Position numbers and translations under genes: made by a program
The notes under the pieces: generated by a model
Database searches by the model: none
Told to the model about the DNA's origin: nothing
Seen by the model: only the letters and a program-made list of their open reading frames with translations
Part shown: positions 1-11,295 of the stretch, one piece after another
Layout: every line of letters starts with the position of its first letter
Position numbering within the stretch: position 1 is the first letter of the stretch
NCBI GenBank assembly: GCA_022772085.1
Contig: JALFBN010000003.1
Span: 248,001 to 312,000 of the forward strand
DNA length: 64,000 nucleotides
Source of the DNA: Porphyromonas sp.
GTDB lineage: Bacteria; Bacteroidota; Bacteroidia; Bacteroidales; Porphyromonadaceae
Reading direction: 5' to 3'

Positions 1-989
1 AAGTGCTGGAGCTGCAAAAGACTAGCCTAAGCCAAAAGTTCAAAGAAAAGATTGGACAATTGGTATCGGCAGAGGTATATCAAGTGTGGAAACGTGAGGC
101 ACTACTCGTGGACGATGAGGGAAATGAGCTACTTCTCCCCAAATCAGAGCAGATCCCTGGAGATTATTTCCGTAAGGGAGAGAGTGTGCATGCCGTGATT
201 GATCACGTAGACGACGAAAACAACAATATAAAAATATACATCTCTCGTACAAGCCCGGAGTTCCTCAAACGACTATTCGAACTCAATGTACCCGAGATCG
301 GAGATGGCCTGATTACCATTAAGAGGGTGGCTCGTATCCCTGGGGAACGAGCTAAGATGGCCGTAGAGTCATACGACGATCGTATTGACCCCGTAGGTGC
401 TTGCGTGGGAATGAACGGGAGTCGTATTCGCAGTATTGTGCGTGAGCTCAAGGGCGAAAACATTGATGTTATGTCCTACACGACTAACTCAAGTCTCTTC
501 GTACAACGGGCCCTAAGTCCTGCCAAGATCACCTCCATCGAGATCCTTCCTGAGGATCTGAAGGCGGAGGTTTATCTAGATCCCGAAGAGGTGCCTATGG
601 CGATCGGGAAAAATGCCTCTAACATAAAATTGGCATCTGCCCTTACAGGGTACAAGATTGAGGTATTCCGCAATATCGAAGAGAGTGATGAGGAGGATAT
701 CTTCCTCAACGAATTTAGCGACGAAATCGAAACTTGGATACTCGAAGAGCTCAAAAACATAGGATGCAACACGGCCTTGAGCGTACTCCGTATTCCTCGT
801 GCAGAGCTCTTAACCAAGTCGGACCTCGAAGAAAGTACGATCGACAATGTACTCGAAATCTTGTCATCGGAATTCGATGCCGAAGAATTGGCTCGTATCG
901 GATTCTCTGCCCACAACAATGAGACAGAAAACGAAGAAACTCCAGCAGAATCGCTTCCTTCCGAAACAACAGCTACCGAAGAGGAATAA
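1..989 (+). CDS. nusA: Transcription termination/antitermination factor NusA (5' truncated by window edge)
   Basis: Binds RNA polymerase and nascent RNA to control pausing, termination and antitermination. The visible 328 residues read in from the window edge; the GTG at position 3 is not a real start, since family members are about 410-430 residues and the N-terminal RNAP-binding domain is missing here. Seen in order: an S1-like domain (about residues 15-85), KH1 (about 95-165, with the GMNGSRI loop), KH2 (about 175-230, with the IGKNASNIKLA loop), then an acidic tail. It is followed 65 bp downstream by infB, the usual bacterial order. Identification is firm; only the start lies outside the window. 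Confidence 0.95.
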   Translation, partial: VLELQKTSLSQKFKEKIGQLVSAEVYQVWKREALLVDDEGNELLLPKSEQIPGDYFRKGESVHAVIDHVDDENNNIKIYISRTSPEFLKRLFELNVPEIGDGLITIKRVARIPGERAKMAVESYDDRIDPVGACVGMNGSRIRSIVRELKGENIDVMSYTTNSSLFVQRALSPAKITSIEILPEDLKAEVYLDPEEVPMAIGKNASNIKLASALTGYKIEVFRNIEESDEEDIFLNEFSDEIETWILEELKNIGCNTALSVLRIPRAELLTKSDLEESTIDNVLEILSSEFDAEELARIGFSAHNNETENEETPAESLPSETTATEEE

Positions 990-1054
990 GCGTCTACGCT
1001 AAAACGATAGATTATATTTGAGATTACACACAGAGGATAGAGGAGACAATTAGG

Positions 1055-4054
1055 ATGGAGATTAAACTTTTAGAAGTACAAAAGAAACTGAACATAGGAA
1101 TGGGTTCTATTAGAACATTCCTCGAAGAGAAAGGGATTGCAAAAAATGCAACCCCCAACACCCCCATTGACAGAAAGACCGCGCTATCTATCATCAACGA
1201 GTTTCGTTCCAAAATAGATAAAGAACAAGGAGAGAAACTTCTCGCCCTCTTCGAGACGGAAAGCGGGAAGGGAAGTTCAACGGCTCCCGCGACTGTCGAT
1301 GCCAAAGAAAAGCTTAGCGCCAAGCAAGATATAGTAGAACCCTACTCTCCATCCAACGTTACCGATCAAACTCCTACTCTAAAAGTATTAGGACACATCG
1401 ACGAAAGCGGTAAAGCTATCATGAATCAAACTCCTATCGAAATAGGAGTAGAACCCAACACAGCCTCTCCGGAAACTCCTAAAAAGAAGGCGACTACACA
1501 CGCAACAAAAAGTAGCAATACTCCTCAAGAGAAACCCGCCACAAAAGAAGTGAAAGGTGAATCCTCATCCGCAAAGAAGGCTCAACAAAAAGAAGAAGAT
1601 CCTAAGAAGGAAGCCTTCAAGCCTCAAGAAGAGACTAAGGAGCTCTCGAAAAAAGTGGATCATCCAAAGGAAAAAGAGACTGTTGCCCCCTCTAGGGAAG
1701 TAAAGGAGACATCAAAAGCAGAGGTACTACCCGAGAAAGAACCCCAAGAACAACCCAAGGAGACTGACAACGAACCCACCACTACTGCACCGGAAGTGGC
1801 TGATGCGCTCAGTGGCGATAATTCTGAAATCTATCGTCCCTCCAAGCGGAAAGAGATGGGAGTTACCGTTGTGGGCAAGATTGACCTCAGCACGATCAAC
1901 CCTCCGAAGAAAACGGAAAAGGGTGATCGCAACAAGGGACGACGCAAACGCATTGGATCTCAGGCTGTTGATGTCAAGAGCGAAGCAGCCAAAGGAATTG
2001 ATCCCGTAAACCCGAACTCTCGTCGTGCTCAAGGAGCCAACAACAAGAGTAGCTCGGGCAACAACCAAGGACAAGGGGCAAATCAGCGCAAACGCCCCAA
2101 GAAAGAGAACAACAAACCGGCCGTAGCCAAGAAGGAAATTACGGAAGAGGATGTACAAAAACAGGTAAAGGAGACGCTCGCCCGTCTACAAAGTCAAAAC
2201 GTTTTTGCCAAGAACGCACGTTCTCGCAAAGACCGAAGAGATGCAGCTCGTCAAGCTAAAGAGGAGGAAAAGAAGATCGGAGAACACGAAAGTCGTGTAC
2301 TCAAACTCACAGAATACGTTACCGTGAGCAACCTCGCAGACATGATGGATGTACCCGTGAACGATGTTATTGCTACCTGCATGAGCATTGATATGATGGT
2401 ATCCATCAATATGCGTCTTGATGCAGAAACGATCAAACTCGTGGCTGAAGAGTTCGGTTTTGAAACGGAATTTGTCAGTGCCGATGTCGTGGAGGCAATC
2501 CAAGCAACCGAAGAGGTAGATGACGAAAAAGACCTACAACCTCGTGCTCCCATCGTAACCGTGATGGGACACGTTGACCACGGTAAAACCTCCCTTCTTG
2601 ACAATATCCGTAAGAGTAATGTGATCGCTGGTGAAGCTGGAGGGATTACTCAACATATTGGATCTTACAATGTACAACTCCCTTCAGGAAGAAGGATCAC
2701 TTTCCTTGACACTCCAGGTCACGAGGCCTTCACCGCCATGCGTGCTCGGGGAGCCCAAGCGACCGATATTGCGATCATCATCATCGCCTGCGACGATAAG
2801 GTGATGCCTCAGACCAAAGAGGCTATAAATCATGCCGCAGCCGCAGGCGTCCCCATCGTATTTGCATTCAACAAAATCGATGTACCGGGAGCAGATCCAC
2901 AAAAGATCAGGGAGCAACTCGCTGGTATGAACTACCTCGTAGAGGATTGGGGTGGAAAATATCAGTGCCAAGAGATTTCAGCAAAAAAAGGAATCGGAGT
3001 CTCCGAACTACTCGAAAAGGTACTACTCGAAGCTGATCTATTAGACCTCAAAGCCAACCCCAACCGCCGTGCTCAAGGTCTTATTATCGAATCATCACTA
3101 GACAAGGGGCGTGGATATGTATCCAACGTCCTCGTGAATAATGGTACGCTCCGTGTTGGAGATATTATATTGGCCGGTAAGTACTATGGTCGTGTCAAGG
3201 CGATGTTTAACGAACGTAACCAGTCTCTCAAGTCCGTTGGCGCAGGCCCCTCGGTACCCGCTACAATCCTGGGATTCAATGGAGCGCCGTCGGCTGGAGA
3301 TACCTTTAACGTCTTAGAAAGTGAACAAGAGGCGCGTGAAATTGCCAACCGAAGGGAGCAATTACAACGAGAACAAGGCTTCCGAACACAAAAGATGCTC
3401 TCTTTGGATGAAATCGGAAGACGTATCTCTGTAGGCAATTTCCAGGAACTCAATTTGATCATCAAGGGGGATGTGGATGGTACGGTCGAGGCTCTCTCCG
3501 AGAAATTCCTCAAACTATCTACCGAGGAGATCGGGGTTAATGTAATCCACCGTGCCGTTGGTCAGATCTCAGAATCGGATGTGGTGCTGGCAGCAGCATC
3601 CCAAGCCGTGATCATTGGCTTCCAAGTACGCCCCAGTGCTTCTGCTCGCAAAAATGCTGAACAGCAGGGTGTAGAGATCCGTACCTACTCGATCATCTAT
3701 GATGCCGTTGCGGATGTAAAGAGTGCCATGGAGGGGATGTTGTCTCCCGAAATCAAAGAAGTCATCACAGCCTCTTTGGACGTGCAACAAACATTTACTA
3801 TTGGGAAAGTGGGTACGATTGCAGGCTGTCTTGTCAAGGAGGGCAAGATCAAACGTACCGACAAGGTACGCGTTATCCGTGATGGTATCGTGATCCACTC
3901 CGGAGAATTAGAGTCTCTAAAGCGATTCAAAGATGATGTCAAGGAGGTTGCCTTTGGATTGGATTGCGGTCTTAACATCAAGGGCTATAACGAGCTACTC
4001 GAAGGTGACGTGATTGAATCATACGAAGAGATTGAAGTAAAGAAAACCCTCTAA
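1055..4054 (+). CDS. infB: Translation initiation factor IF-2
   Basis: GTPase that places initiator tRNA on the 30S subunit and promotes subunit joining. 999 residues. It has an N-terminal IF2_N helical domain (1-50), then about 320 residues of Lys/Glu/Pro-rich low-complexity linker, a second IF2_N-like segment (about 415-465), and the GTPase domain with G1 GHVDHGKT (505-512), G3 DTPGHE (552-557) and G4 NKID (606-609). Two beta-barrel domains follow. The ATG at 1055 is preceded by AGGAGA. The long charged linker is usual in Bacteroidetes IF-2. It lies in the nusA operon and ends before a strong inverted repeat. Confidence 0.97.
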   Translation: MEIKLLEVQKKLNIGMGSIRTFLEEKGIAKNATPNTPIDRKTALSIINEFRSKIDKEQGEKLLALFETESGKGSSTAPATVDAKEKLSAKQDIVEPYSPSNVTDQTPTLKVLGHIDESGKAIMNQTPIEIGVEPNTASPETPKKKATTHATKSSNTPQEKPATKEVKGESSSAKKAQQKEEDPKKEAFKPQEETKELSKKVDHPKEKETVAPSREVKETSKAEVLPEKEPQEQPKETDNEPTTTAPEVADALSGDNSEIYRPSKRKEMGVTVVGKIDLSTINPPKKTEKGDRNKGRRKRIGSQAVDVKSEAAKGIDPVNPNSRRAQGANNKSSSGNNQGQGANQRKRPKKENNKPAVAKKEITEEDVQKQVKETLARLQSQNVFAKNARSRKDRRDAARQAKEEEKKIGEHESRVLKLTEYVTVSNLADMMDVPVNDVIATCMSIDMMVSINMRLDAETIKLVAEEFGFETEFVSADVVEAIQATEEVDDEKDLQPRAPIVTVMGHVDHGKTSLLDNIRKSNVIAGEAGGITQHIGSYNVQLPSGRRITFLDTPGHEAFTAMRARGAQATDIAIIIIACDDKVMPQTKEAINHAAAAGVPIVFAFNKIDVPGADPQKIREQLAGMNYLVEDWGGKYQCQEISAKKGIGVSELLEKVLLEADLLDLKANPNRRAQGLIIESSLDKGRGYVSNVLVNNGTLRVGDIILAGKYYGRVKAMFNERNQSLKSVGAGPSVPATILGFNGAPSAGDTFNVLESEQEAREIANRREQLQREQGFRTQKMLSLDEIGRRISVGNFQELNLIIKGDVDGTVEALSEKFLKLSTEEIGVNVIHRAVGQISESDVVLAAASQAVIIGFQVRPSASARKNAEQQGVEIRTYSIIYDAVADVKSAMEGMLSPEIKEVITASLDVQQTFTIGKVGTIAGCLVKEGKIKRTDKVRVIRDGIVIHSGELESLKRFKDDVKEVAFGLDCGLNIKGYNELLEGDVIESYEEIEVKKTL

Positions 4055-4141
4055 TCTCCCTCTGGATTGAACGTGATATAAGACCTACAGCACTACAAAA
4101 TTCACTATTTCATAGAGATTTGTGTCATGTAGATAAGCAAT

Positions 4142-4202
4142 AGCTACTAGGATTTCCTTAGATCGTACAAAAACGAAATAAGCCATCCTAGTAGCTCCTT
4201 TT
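4142..4202 (+). terminator. Rho-independent terminator after infB
   Basis: A perfect 12-bp inverted repeat (AGCTACTAGGAT at 4142-4153 and ATCCTAGTAGCT at 4185-4196) with a 31-nt loop is followed by CCTTTTAT. It lies between infB and the separate promoter-like element ahead of cvpA, so it probably ends the nusA-infB transcript. The long loop is slightly unusual. Confidence 0.7.
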
Positions 4203-4214
4203 ATCTCCTATAAT

Positions 4215-4222
4215 TACTTTTG
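4215..4222 (+). promoter_or_regulatory. Bacteroidetes -7 promoter element ahead of cvpA-suf
   Basis: TACTTTTG fits TAnnTTTG. No clear TTTG is seen at the -33 position. The predicted start of transcription is only about 10 nt before the cvpA ATG, giving a very short leader. Confidence 0.45.
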
Positions 4223-4239
4223 AAATTGCATATACAGAG

Positions 4240-4848
4240 ATGAATTGGATAGATCTTGGTATCATTATCATTGTTGGGCTTTGCCTATTTAAAGGATTCA
4301 GAAAAGGATTGATCCATCAAGCCGCTTTTCTTTTCGCCATCATCGTAGGCATTGCGATGTCGGGATTTGTAGCAGATTGGTTAGGAAAAATGCTTGCAAC
4401 ACTGCTCGAAATGAAGGAGAAGACAGCCAACTCCGTAGCTGTGGCCCTCTCTTTTTTTGTAATCCTAGGCGTTGTATATCTAGCCAGTTGGCTCATCACT
4501 AAATTCCTAAATAAGACTCCTCTTGGGATATTCAACAAGCTCTTCGGAGCAGCTCTTGGAGGGATATTGGCACTTGCAATCCTGGGATATCTGTTTGTTT
4601 TTGTGGATTCGATCTTTCTTCCCATCTCCCATGCCAGCAATGTGATTAGCTCTACACTCAACGGAGCCTCTCCTCACACAAAAACACAAAACAACGTCGA
4701 AAAAGCAAAAGATATACGGCAGGAATCAACTTTTTACTACCCTGTCAAGACTTTTGTGCCAACTATTCTGGCTCCTCGGCTGTTGCATAAAGAAAGTGAA
4801 CTGGTAGAAAAGTCCGCTAACGATAAAGAAGAACTAAATGAACAATAA
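4240..4848 (+). CDS. cvpA: CvpA family inner-membrane protein
   Basis: 202 residues. About four hydrophobic helices fall in the first 130 residues (roughly 5-25, 30-48, 62-85 and 105-128), followed by a charged, probably cytoplasmic or periplasmic tail. The N-terminal MNWIDL and the GFRKGLI motif fit the CvpA/colicin V production family, which is linked in other bacteria to envelope homeostasis; the biochemical role is not known. The last 11 nt overlap the start of sufB, so translation is probably coupled. The ATG follows directly on a promoter-like TACTTTTG. The family call rests on the hydrophobic pattern and the N-terminal signature. Confidence 0.8.
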   Translation: MNWIDLGIIIIVGLCLFKGFRKGLIHQAAFLFAIIVGIAMSGFVADWLGKMLATLLEMKEKTANSVAVALSFFVILGVVYLASWLITKFLNKTPLGIFNKLFGAALGGILALAILGYLFVFVDSIFLPISHASNVISSTLNGASPHTKTQNNVEKAKDIRQESTFYYPVKTFVPTILAPRLLHKESELVEKSANDKEELNEQ

Positions 4849-6322
4849 TACAGAACCGCTCTCTCCACAACAAGGGGGAGGGCAAGATGATATCCTACAA
4901 GAGGTAACCCGGGGAGACTACAAGTATGGGTTTGAAACTCCAATCTCCACAGAAACCATAGGGAGAGGACTAAATGAGGATGTGGTTCGACTTATTTCCG
5001 AAAAAAAGGGAGAACCCGAATGGCTTTTGGACTTCAGACTCAAGGCTTATCGTCATTGGCTCACATTGGAGCAACCACAGTGGGCACATCTCTATATCCC
5101 GACGATTGATTATCAAGACATCATATACTATGCAGCTCCCAAGCAAACAGTAAGCAAAGAGGATCCCAAAGAGATTGATCCTGAGCTAATGAAAACGTTC
5201 GACAAACTAGGTATTCCCCTACACGAACGGCAGATATTAGCGGGGAATACCGCTGTAGATGCAGTAATGGATAGTGTCTCTGTCAAAACGACCTTTAGAG
5301 AAAAGCTCTCTGCTTTGGGGATCGTTTTTTGCTCTTTCAGTGAAGCTGTTAGGGAATACCCCGATCTTGTCAAGAAATATCTTGGCAAAGTAGTGGGTTA
5401 TAGAGACAATTATTTTGCCGCTCTCAACTCAGCCGTTTTCAGTGATGGCTCCTTTGCCTATATACCTAAGGGGGTACGATGCCCCATGGAGCTCTCGACC
5501 TACTTCCGCATCAATGCTCGCAATACAGGGCAGTTTGAGCGCACGCTGATCGTCGCGGACGACAATGCCTACGTAAGTTACCTTGAAGGTTGTACTGCTC
5601 CGATGAGAGATGAAAATCAGTTACACGCTGCTATTGTGGAGATTATTGCCGAAGAGAATGCCGAAGTCAAGTACTCCACAGTGCAAAACTGGTATCCCGG
5701 AGATAAAGATGGTAGAGGTGGAATCTACAACTTCGTAACCAAGCGCGGACTCTGTCGAGGAAATAACTCCAAGATATCCTGGACACAAGTAGAGACAGGA
5801 TCAGCCATTACCTGGAAATACCCCAGCTGTCTTTTGGTGGGGGACAACTCTGTTGGCGAGTTCTATTCGGTAGCTGTTACCAATAATTACCAGCAAGCTG
5901 ACACAGGCACTAAGATGATCCATGTAGGAAAAAACACCAGGAGCACCATTGTATCCAAGGGAATTTCAGCGGGATCGAGTCACAATAGCTATCGAGGTCT
6001 TGTCAAGATATCCGCTAGTGCTACGGGTAGCCGCAATCACTCCCAGTGCGACAGTCTTCTTTTAAGTGACCATTGTGGGGCACATACCTTCCCCTATGCA
6101 GAAGTACTCAATGACACGGCAATTATAGAACATGAGGCCACAACCTCAAAGATCAATGAGGATCAGCTTTTTTATTGCCAACAAAGAGGGATCTCTTCGG
6201 AGGAGGCCGTTGCACTAATCGTCAATGGTTATGCTCGCGAAGTGATGAACAAACTTCCCATGGAGTTTGCCGTAGAAGCACAAAAGCTACTCAGTGTAAC
6301 CCTCGAGGGTTCAGTCGGATAA
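4838..6322 (+). CDS. sufB: Fe-S cluster scaffold protein SufB
   Basis: Core scaffold of the SUF iron-sulfur cluster assembly complex SufBCD, which receives persulfide sulfur and builds clusters in the cytoplasm. 494 residues, full length. It shows the characteristic beta-helix core, with [25 protein letters not shown] and [10 protein letters not shown] segments, and a C-terminal HEATTSKI-type motif containing the conserved His. The start overlaps the cvpA stop; sufC follows 46 bp later. No sufS (desulfurase) or sufE lies nearby, so the sulfur donor must be encoded elsewhere. Confidence 0.97.
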   Translation: MNNNTEPLSPQQGGGQDDILQEVTRGDYKYGFETPISTETIGRGLNEDVVRLISEKKGEPEWLLDFRLKAYRHWLTLEQPQWAHLYIPTIDYQDIIYYAAPKQTVSKEDPKEIDPELMKTFDKLGIPLHERQILAGNTAVDAVMDSVSVKTTFREKLSALGIVFCSFSEAVREYPDLVKKYLGKVVGYRDNYFAALNSAVFSDGSFAYIPKGVRCPMELSTYFRINARNTGQFERTLIVADDNAYVSYLEGCTAPMRDENQLHAAIVEIIAEENAEVKYSTVQNWYPGDKDGRGGIYNFVTKRGLCRGNNSKISWTQVETGSAITWKYPSCLLVGDNSVGEFYSVAVTNNYQQADTGTKMIHVGKNTRSTIVSKGISAGSSHNSYRGLVKISASATGSRNHSQCDSLLLSDHCGAHTFPYAEVLNDTAIIEHEATTSKINEDQLFYCQQRGISSEEAVALIVNGYAREVMNKLPMEFAVEAQKLLSVTLEGSVG

Positions 6323-6368
6323 GGTCCAAAAAAAAGACCCAGATTCATCTATAAACTAGGTATTCAAC

Positions 6369-7133
6369 ATGAGCAAGAATCTATTAGAAATAAAAAATTT
6401 GCATGCCTCCATCAATGGGAAAGAGATATTAAAAGGGATCTATCTTTCAATTAATGAGGGAGAAATACATGCCATAATGGGACCGAATGGAAGCGGCAAA
6501 AGTACCCTCTCGTCAGTCCTTGTCGGGAATCCTGCCTTTGAGGTAACCGAAGGAGAGATCCTATTCAAAGGAGAGAGTATTTTGGGCTTGTCTCCTGAGG
6601 AACGCTCACACAAAGGGTTATTCCTCAGCTTTCAGTATCCTGTAGAGATCCCCGGCGTGAGTATGGCAAACTTCATGAAGGCGGCCATCAACGAAAAGCG
6701 AAAATCACAAGGGTTGCCTCCGATGCCAGCAGTGGAATTCCTCAGCATGATGAAAGAAAAAAGGGAATTTGTTCAACTGGAGAGCAAGTTATCCAATCGA
6801 TCTGTTAACGAAGGATTTTCGGGAGGAGAGAAAAAACGAAATGAGATCTTCCAAATGGCAATGTTAGAACCCGCGCTCTCTATCCTCGATGAGACCGATA
6901 GTGGTTTGGACATCGATGCACTCCGCATTGTAGCAGAGGGCGTGAACAAACTGCATACCCCCGAGAAGAGCTCTATTGTCATTACCCACTACCAACGTCT
7001 TCTAGACTACATCAAACCTCAGTTTGTGCATATCTTATATAATGGTCGTATCGTGAAGGATGGAGGTCCCGAGCTCGCACTAGAGTTGGAAGAGAGAGGC
7101 TATGACTGGATCAAAGAACAGAATAATGGTTGA
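6369..7133 (+). CDS. sufC: SUF complex ATPase SufC
   Basis: ABC-type ATPase that drives conformational change in the SufBCD scaffold; it is soluble, not a transporter subunit. 254 residues. It has Walker [10 protein letters not shown] (38-46), the [10 protein letters not shown] signature, and a Walker B region LDETDSGLD in which the usual P after DE is replaced by T, typical of SufC. It lies between sufB and sufD, with the stop only 17 nt before the likely sufD ATG. Confidence 0.97.
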   Translation: MSKNLLEIKNLHASINGKEILKGIYLSINEGEIHAIMGPNGSGKSTLSSVLVGNPAFEVTEGEILFKGESILGLSPEERSHKGLFLSFQYPVEIPGVSMANFMKAAINEKRKSQGLPPMPAVEFLSMMKEKREFVQLESKLSNRSVNEGFSGGEKKRNEIFQMAMLEPALSILDETDSGLDIDALRIVAEGVNKLHTPEKSSIVITHYQRLLDYIKPQFVHILYNGRIVKDGGPELALELEERGYDWIKEQNNG

Positions 7134-7150
7134 TATCCTCTCGCTGTAAT

Positions 7151-8515
7151 ATGGAAAATAAAACAACCAACTACCTCGAACTCTTTGACGCCAATAGAGT
7201 CACTATAGAGCAAGACTCTATACCTCTGATGAACCGAGTTCGTGAAGCCGCACGTGAGGACTATTGCCGGCATGGGTTGCCCTCTCTCTCGGAGGAGAAC
7301 TACAATCGTACTGACATACAGGCTCTCTTCGACTACGACTTTGGGATCAATATAAATCGTGTACACTTCCCACTACACGATACAAAGGGCTTCTCTTGCG
7401 ACGTTAAAGATATGCCCTATATGCAGGGGATCATCTTAAATGAACATTTCGACGAGGAGCTCTCTAGGGGACTGGGGCAGCTACCTCAAGGTGTATACCT
7501 CGGAAGCCTAAAAAAGTTTCTTTTGGAAAATCCTCAGAGGGAGGCACAAATGAGCCAAATATATGGTCGATATGCAGAGACGGACATTGATGGTATTGTA
7601 GCCCTCAATACCTTATTTGCCCAAGATGCGGTACTCTTATTCATCCCTCAAGGTGTCCGTGTGCAAGATCCGTTACGCCTGATCCAATTGGTACGTGCAG
7701 ATGTACCAATGCTTCTTTTCCGCCGAGTACTGATTGTACTAGAGGAAGATAGTGCCATTGATCTGCTTGTATGTAACCACACGCTCGACAAGCATAATTT
7801 TTTAGTAGACCAAGTCATAGAGATACATGTAGCACAGAATGCCTCTCTCAAACTCTACGATGTAGAGGAGTCCAGCAGTCAGATGAAACATCTATCCACC
7901 CTATGTTTACGTCAATATGAGGGAAGCGAAGTTCTTATTAACGGACTTACACTTAATAATGGCGTCACGCGGAATAGCTACTGGACCCGCTTTATGGGGA
8001 CTCACGCCAAGCTAACTCTAGCAGGACTCGCCATTGGAACGCAAAAGCAACATATCGACAATTTCACCTACATCAGCCACACGTATCCCGACTGCAAGAC
8101 TCAAGAACTTTTTAAATATGTAATGAATGACGAATCCGTAGGTGCATTCTCGGGGCGGGTTTATGTAGCAGCAAATGCTCAAAAGACCGATGCTCAACAG
8201 AGTAATCGGAATCTATTGCTCTCTCCCGATGCTCGTATCTTCTCTAAACCCCAGTTGGAGATCTATGCTGATGATGTCAAATGCAGTCATGGAATGACTA
8301 CGGGACAACTTGATGATGAGGCTCTCTTTTATATGCAACAACGGGGAATCTCTCTAGAGGAGGCACGTACGTTACTCAGTATAGCTTTTACCGATGATGT
8401 GGTAAGCCTTATCGACTTGGAGCCATTACGTGCTTCCATTGTAGATGTCATAGCCTCTCGCTTCAGTGAACAAGAGCTATTGCATTGCAATAAGTGCGGC
8501 AAAGTCTGCTTCTAA
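7151..8515 (+). CDS. sufD: Fe-S cluster assembly protein SufD
   Basis: Paralogue of SufB that completes the SufBC2D complex and helps iron entry and cluster assembly. The ATG at 7151 gives 454 residues; an in-frame TTG at 7130 overlaps the sufC stop, but the ATG fits the family better. The C-terminal beta-helix core includes KCSHGMTTGQLDDEALFYMQQRGI, here cited as the region of residues about 380-405. The extreme C terminus carries three cysteines (CNKCGKVCF), a possible metal- or thiol-active tail. A non-suf gene, ispE, follows after 39 bp. Confidence 0.95.
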   Translation: MENKTTNYLELFDANRVTIEQDSIPLMNRVREAAREDYCRHGLPSLSEENYNRTDIQALFDYDFGININRVHFPLHDTKGFSCDVKDMPYMQGIILNEHFDEELSRGLGQLPQGVYLGSLKKFLLENPQREAQMSQIYGRYAETDIDGIVALNTLFAQDAVLLFIPQGVRVQDPLRLIQLVRADVPMLLFRRVLIVLEEDSAIDLLVCNHTLDKHNFLVDQVIEIHVAQNASLKLYDVEESSSQMKHLSTLCLRQYEGSEVLINGLTLNNGVTRNSYWTRFMGTHAKLTLAGLAIGTQKQHIDNFTYISHTYPDCKTQELFKYVMNDESVGAFSGRVYVAANAQKTDAQQSNRNLLLSPDARIFSKPQLEIYADDVKCSHGMTTGQLDDEALFYMQQRGISLEEARTLLSIAFTDDVVSLIDLEPLRASIVDVIASRFSEQELLHCNKCGKVCF

Positions 8516-8554
8516 ATCAGGCAAAAAAGTCAATCAACGAATAGGAATAAAAGA

Positions 8555-9394
8555 ATGCTGACCTTCCCCAACGCCAAACTGAATCTGGGGTTACGAATTC
8601 TCGGGAAACGGAGCTCGGATGGATATCACGAACTCGAAACCGTCTTTCTACCCATAGCTCTAACAGAAGCCCTTGAGCTCACTCCCAATGGCGATATTCA
8701 GCAAGATCGTTGGGATCAACGAGGCCTGGCAATTGATGGGGACCCCAAAAACAACACCGTACTGCGTACTGTACGTATGCTTCGGGAGGAGTACGCTTTT
8801 CCATGGCTTGACGTAACCCTGTATAAGAAAATCCCTTTCGGAGCCGGATTAGGGGGAGGCTCTGCTGATGCGGCCTTTGCACTAAAGATGATTAACGAGC
8901 GGTTTGCTCTTGGGCTTTCGGAGACAGAAATGGTAGAGAGGATCGCCCCCATTGGCGCAGATTGTCCATTCTTCATCCACAATAAGCCTATGCTCGCCAC
9001 GGGGATCGGAGAGTTTTTGACTCCCATTGAGATCCCCACAGAGATCAAAAAGTGCCATATTGTACTGATCAAGCCTCAACTATCAATCTCGACCAAGGAG
9101 GCTTATGCACAAATAACCTGCCATCCGGAGGTCAAGGGAATGCTACCTCGTCTACTCCAAGCTCCGCTTAGCCAATGGAGAGATTTAATCGTGAACGACT
9201 TTGAAGAGCCCCTCTTTAGATGCTATCCTCTTCTAGATCAACTAAAAAAAGAGTTGTACGAAGCAGGAGCTTTTTATGCCTCTATGACAGGATCAGGGTC
9301 TGCCATTTATGCTTTTTTTAAGGAGCCTATTGCTACAGCTCCACTCCAACAACACAATCCAGATTGCTTTATATGGCAGGGGCACATGCTCTAA
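8555..9394 (+). CDS. ispE: 4-diphosphocytidyl-2-C-methyl-D-erythritol kinase
   Basis: Phosphorylates CDP-methylerythritol using ATP in the MEP isoprenoid pathway. 279 residues, GHMP kinase fold. The N-terminal segment FPNAKLNLGLRILGKR with DGYHEL is the IspE signature. The ATP-binding loop PFGAGLGGGSADAA is at about 94-107, and a late MTGSGSAIYA motif is present. The 3' end overlaps the start of the next gene by 22 nt, suggesting coupled translation. Confidence 0.95.
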   Translation: MLTFPNAKLNLGLRILGKRSSDGYHELETVFLPIALTEALELTPNGDIQQDRWDQRGLAIDGDPKNNTVLRTVRMLREEYAFPWLDVTLYKKIPFGAGLGGGSADAAFALKMINERFALGLSETEMVERIAPIGADCPFFIHNKPMLATGIGEFLTPIEIPTEIKKCHIVLIKPQLSISTKEAYAQITCHPEVKGMLPRLLQAPLSQWRDLIVNDFEEPLFRCYPLLDQLKKELYEAGAFYASMTGSGSAIYAFFKEPIATAPLQQHNPDCFIWQGHML

Positions 9395-11271
9395 CCGACT
9401 TCTTACCCACTTCAAAAAAGGAGATGGAGGCTCGGGGATGGAGCGAAGCCGACGTGATTATTTTCAGCGGAGATGCCTATGTCGATCACCCCTCCTTTGG
9501 AGCAGCTGTCGTAGGGCGTCTACTAGAGAGTTTCGGTCTTCGTGTGGCCATTATACCGCAACCGAACTGGCGCGACGATCTTAGAGATTTCAAGAAACTC
9601 GGAAAACCTAAGCTCTTCTTCGGAGTGTCACCCGGAGCCATGGACTCAATGGTCAATAAGTACACAGCAGCCCGACGTATCCGAAGTGAAGATGCCTATA
9701 CCCCCGATAAGCGAATCGATATGCGTCCCGAATATCCCTCCGTCGTGTACAGTCGAATTCTGAAAGAGATCTATCCTGATGTACCTGTGATCCTCGGAGG
9801 TATCGAAGCCTCCCTGCGCCGCTTGGTACACTATGATTATTGGCAGGATAAGTTGCTACCGGGAATGTCGATCCTTAGCCCTGCGGATTTGATTATCTAT
9901 GGCATGGGAGAATTACCTTTGACGACGCTTGTGAAAAAGATAAAAGACGGAGCAAGTATGGCGGAGCTGCGAAAAATCCTGCAAACCTCCTACGCTATCC
10001 ATCCGAGGGACTTTATGCCCAAGGAGGATGATCTTACTCTTTTCAGTTACGAAGAGTGCCTCAAAGACAAGAAGAAGCAGGCGATGAACTTTCGACATAT
10101 TGAAGAAGAAAGTAACAAATACCACGCACGACGCATCGTACAGAAGTGTGGAGATAGGCTCATCGTGGTCAATCCACCCTATCCCCCCATGACCACAGGA
10201 GAGATTGATGCCTCATTCGACCTCCCCTACACACGCCTGCCGCATCCTCGCTATCGGGGAAAAACCATTACAGCTTACGACATGATCAAGCACTCTGTCA
10301 ACCTCCATCGAGGATGCTTTGGCGGATGTGCCTTTTGTACGATCTCGGCACACCAAGGAAAGTTCGTTGCCTCTCGTAGCGAAGCCTCTGTACTTAAAGA
10401 GGTACGATCTATTGCGGCTATGGAGGATTTCAAAGGTTATCTAAGCGACGTCGGAGGTCCCTCTGCCAATATGTATCGAATGGAAGGGATTAACAAGGAG
10501 CACTGTGCACGATGTGTACGCCCCTCTTGTATATTCCCGGCGATATGTCCCAATTTGAATGCCAATCACAAACCTCTCAATGACCTCTTGGAAAAAATCG
10601 ATCGAATCCCCGGAATCAAAAAGAGTTTCATTGGCAGTGGCGTTCGTTATGATCTCCTACTCGCCCGGTATAAAACTCCTCAATTCCAAACCGAAGCCCG
10701 GAGGTACACAGAGGCTCTTATAGCCCATCACACATCGGGACGCCTCAAGGTCGCTCCCGAGCATACATCTCCACGTGTACTCGAAGTGATGAGGAAACCT
10801 CCCTTTGCACTCTTTGAACGCTTCACACACGTCTTCAACGACATCAATAGGAAATATGGGCTCAAGCAACAACTGATCCCCTACTTTATCTCTTCGCATC
10901 CCAACTCTCAGGAGTCGGATATGGCAGAACTAGCCGTGCTAACCAAACGACTTAATTTTCATTTGGAGCAGGTACAGGACTTCACACCCACCCCGATGAC
11001 CTTAGCCACGGAAATCTATTATACGGGATATCATCCCTACACGTTGGAGAAACTCTACTGTGCCATCACGCCGGAGGATAAGCGAAAACAAAAAAGATAT
11101 TTCTTTTGGTATAAGCCTGAGGAGCGTAAGGAACTGATCTTTGCACTCAAAAAGATGCAACGCCACGACCTCGTAGAGGCTCTTTTTGGAACTCAAATGA
11201 TGTCACATAAAAGCAACTCACCTAAAAATCCAACAGCAAGACACAAGGACTTTAGATCGAAGAAACGATAA
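9373..11271 (+). CDS. YgiQ family radical SAM protein
   Basis: Radical S-adenosylmethionine enzyme of the YgiQ (UPF0313) family; substrate unknown. The ATG at 9373 gives 632 residues. The N-terminal part has the YgiQ-type MW/DVIIFSGDAYVDHPSFG segment (about residues 25-45), a cobalamin-binding-like region, then the 4Fe-4S motif C315-x3-C319-x2-C322. A second cysteine set in HCARCVRPSC lies further on and could bind another cluster. The C-terminal tail is Lys/Arg rich. It overlaps ispE by 22 nt; an upstream TTG at 9364 is a weaker start. Confidence 0.9.
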   Translation: MAGAHALTDFLPTSKKEMEARGWSEADVIIFSGDAYVDHPSFGAAVVGRLLESFGLRVAIIPQPNWRDDLRDFKKLGKPKLFFGVSPGAMDSMVNKYTAARRIRSEDAYTPDKRIDMRPEYPSVVYSRILKEIYPDVPVILGGIEASLRRLVHYDYWQDKLLPGMSILSPADLIIYGMGELPLTTLVKKIKDGASMAELRKILQTSYAIHPRDFMPKEDDLTLFSYEECLKDKKKQAMNFRHIEEESNKYHARRIVQKCGDRLIVVNPPYPPMTTGEIDASFDLPYTRLPHPRYRGKTITAYDMIKHSVNLHRGCFGGCAFCTISAHQGKFVASRSEASVLKEVRSIAAMEDFKGYLSDVGGPSANMYRMEGINKEHCARCVRPSCIFPAICPNLNANHKPLNDLLEKIDRIPGIKKSFIGSGVRYDLLLARYKTPQFQTEARRYTEALIAHHTSGRLKVAPEHTSPRVLEVMRKPPFALFERFTHVFNDINRKYGLKQQLIPYFISSHPNSQESDMAELAVLTKRLNFHLEQVQDFTPTPMTLATEIYYTGYHPYTLEKLYCAITPEDKRKQKRYFFWYKPEERKELIFALKKMQRHDLVEALFGTQMMSHKSNSPKNPTARHKDFRSKKR

Positions 11272-11295
11272 ACAACTCTATAACAAGACTCCATT

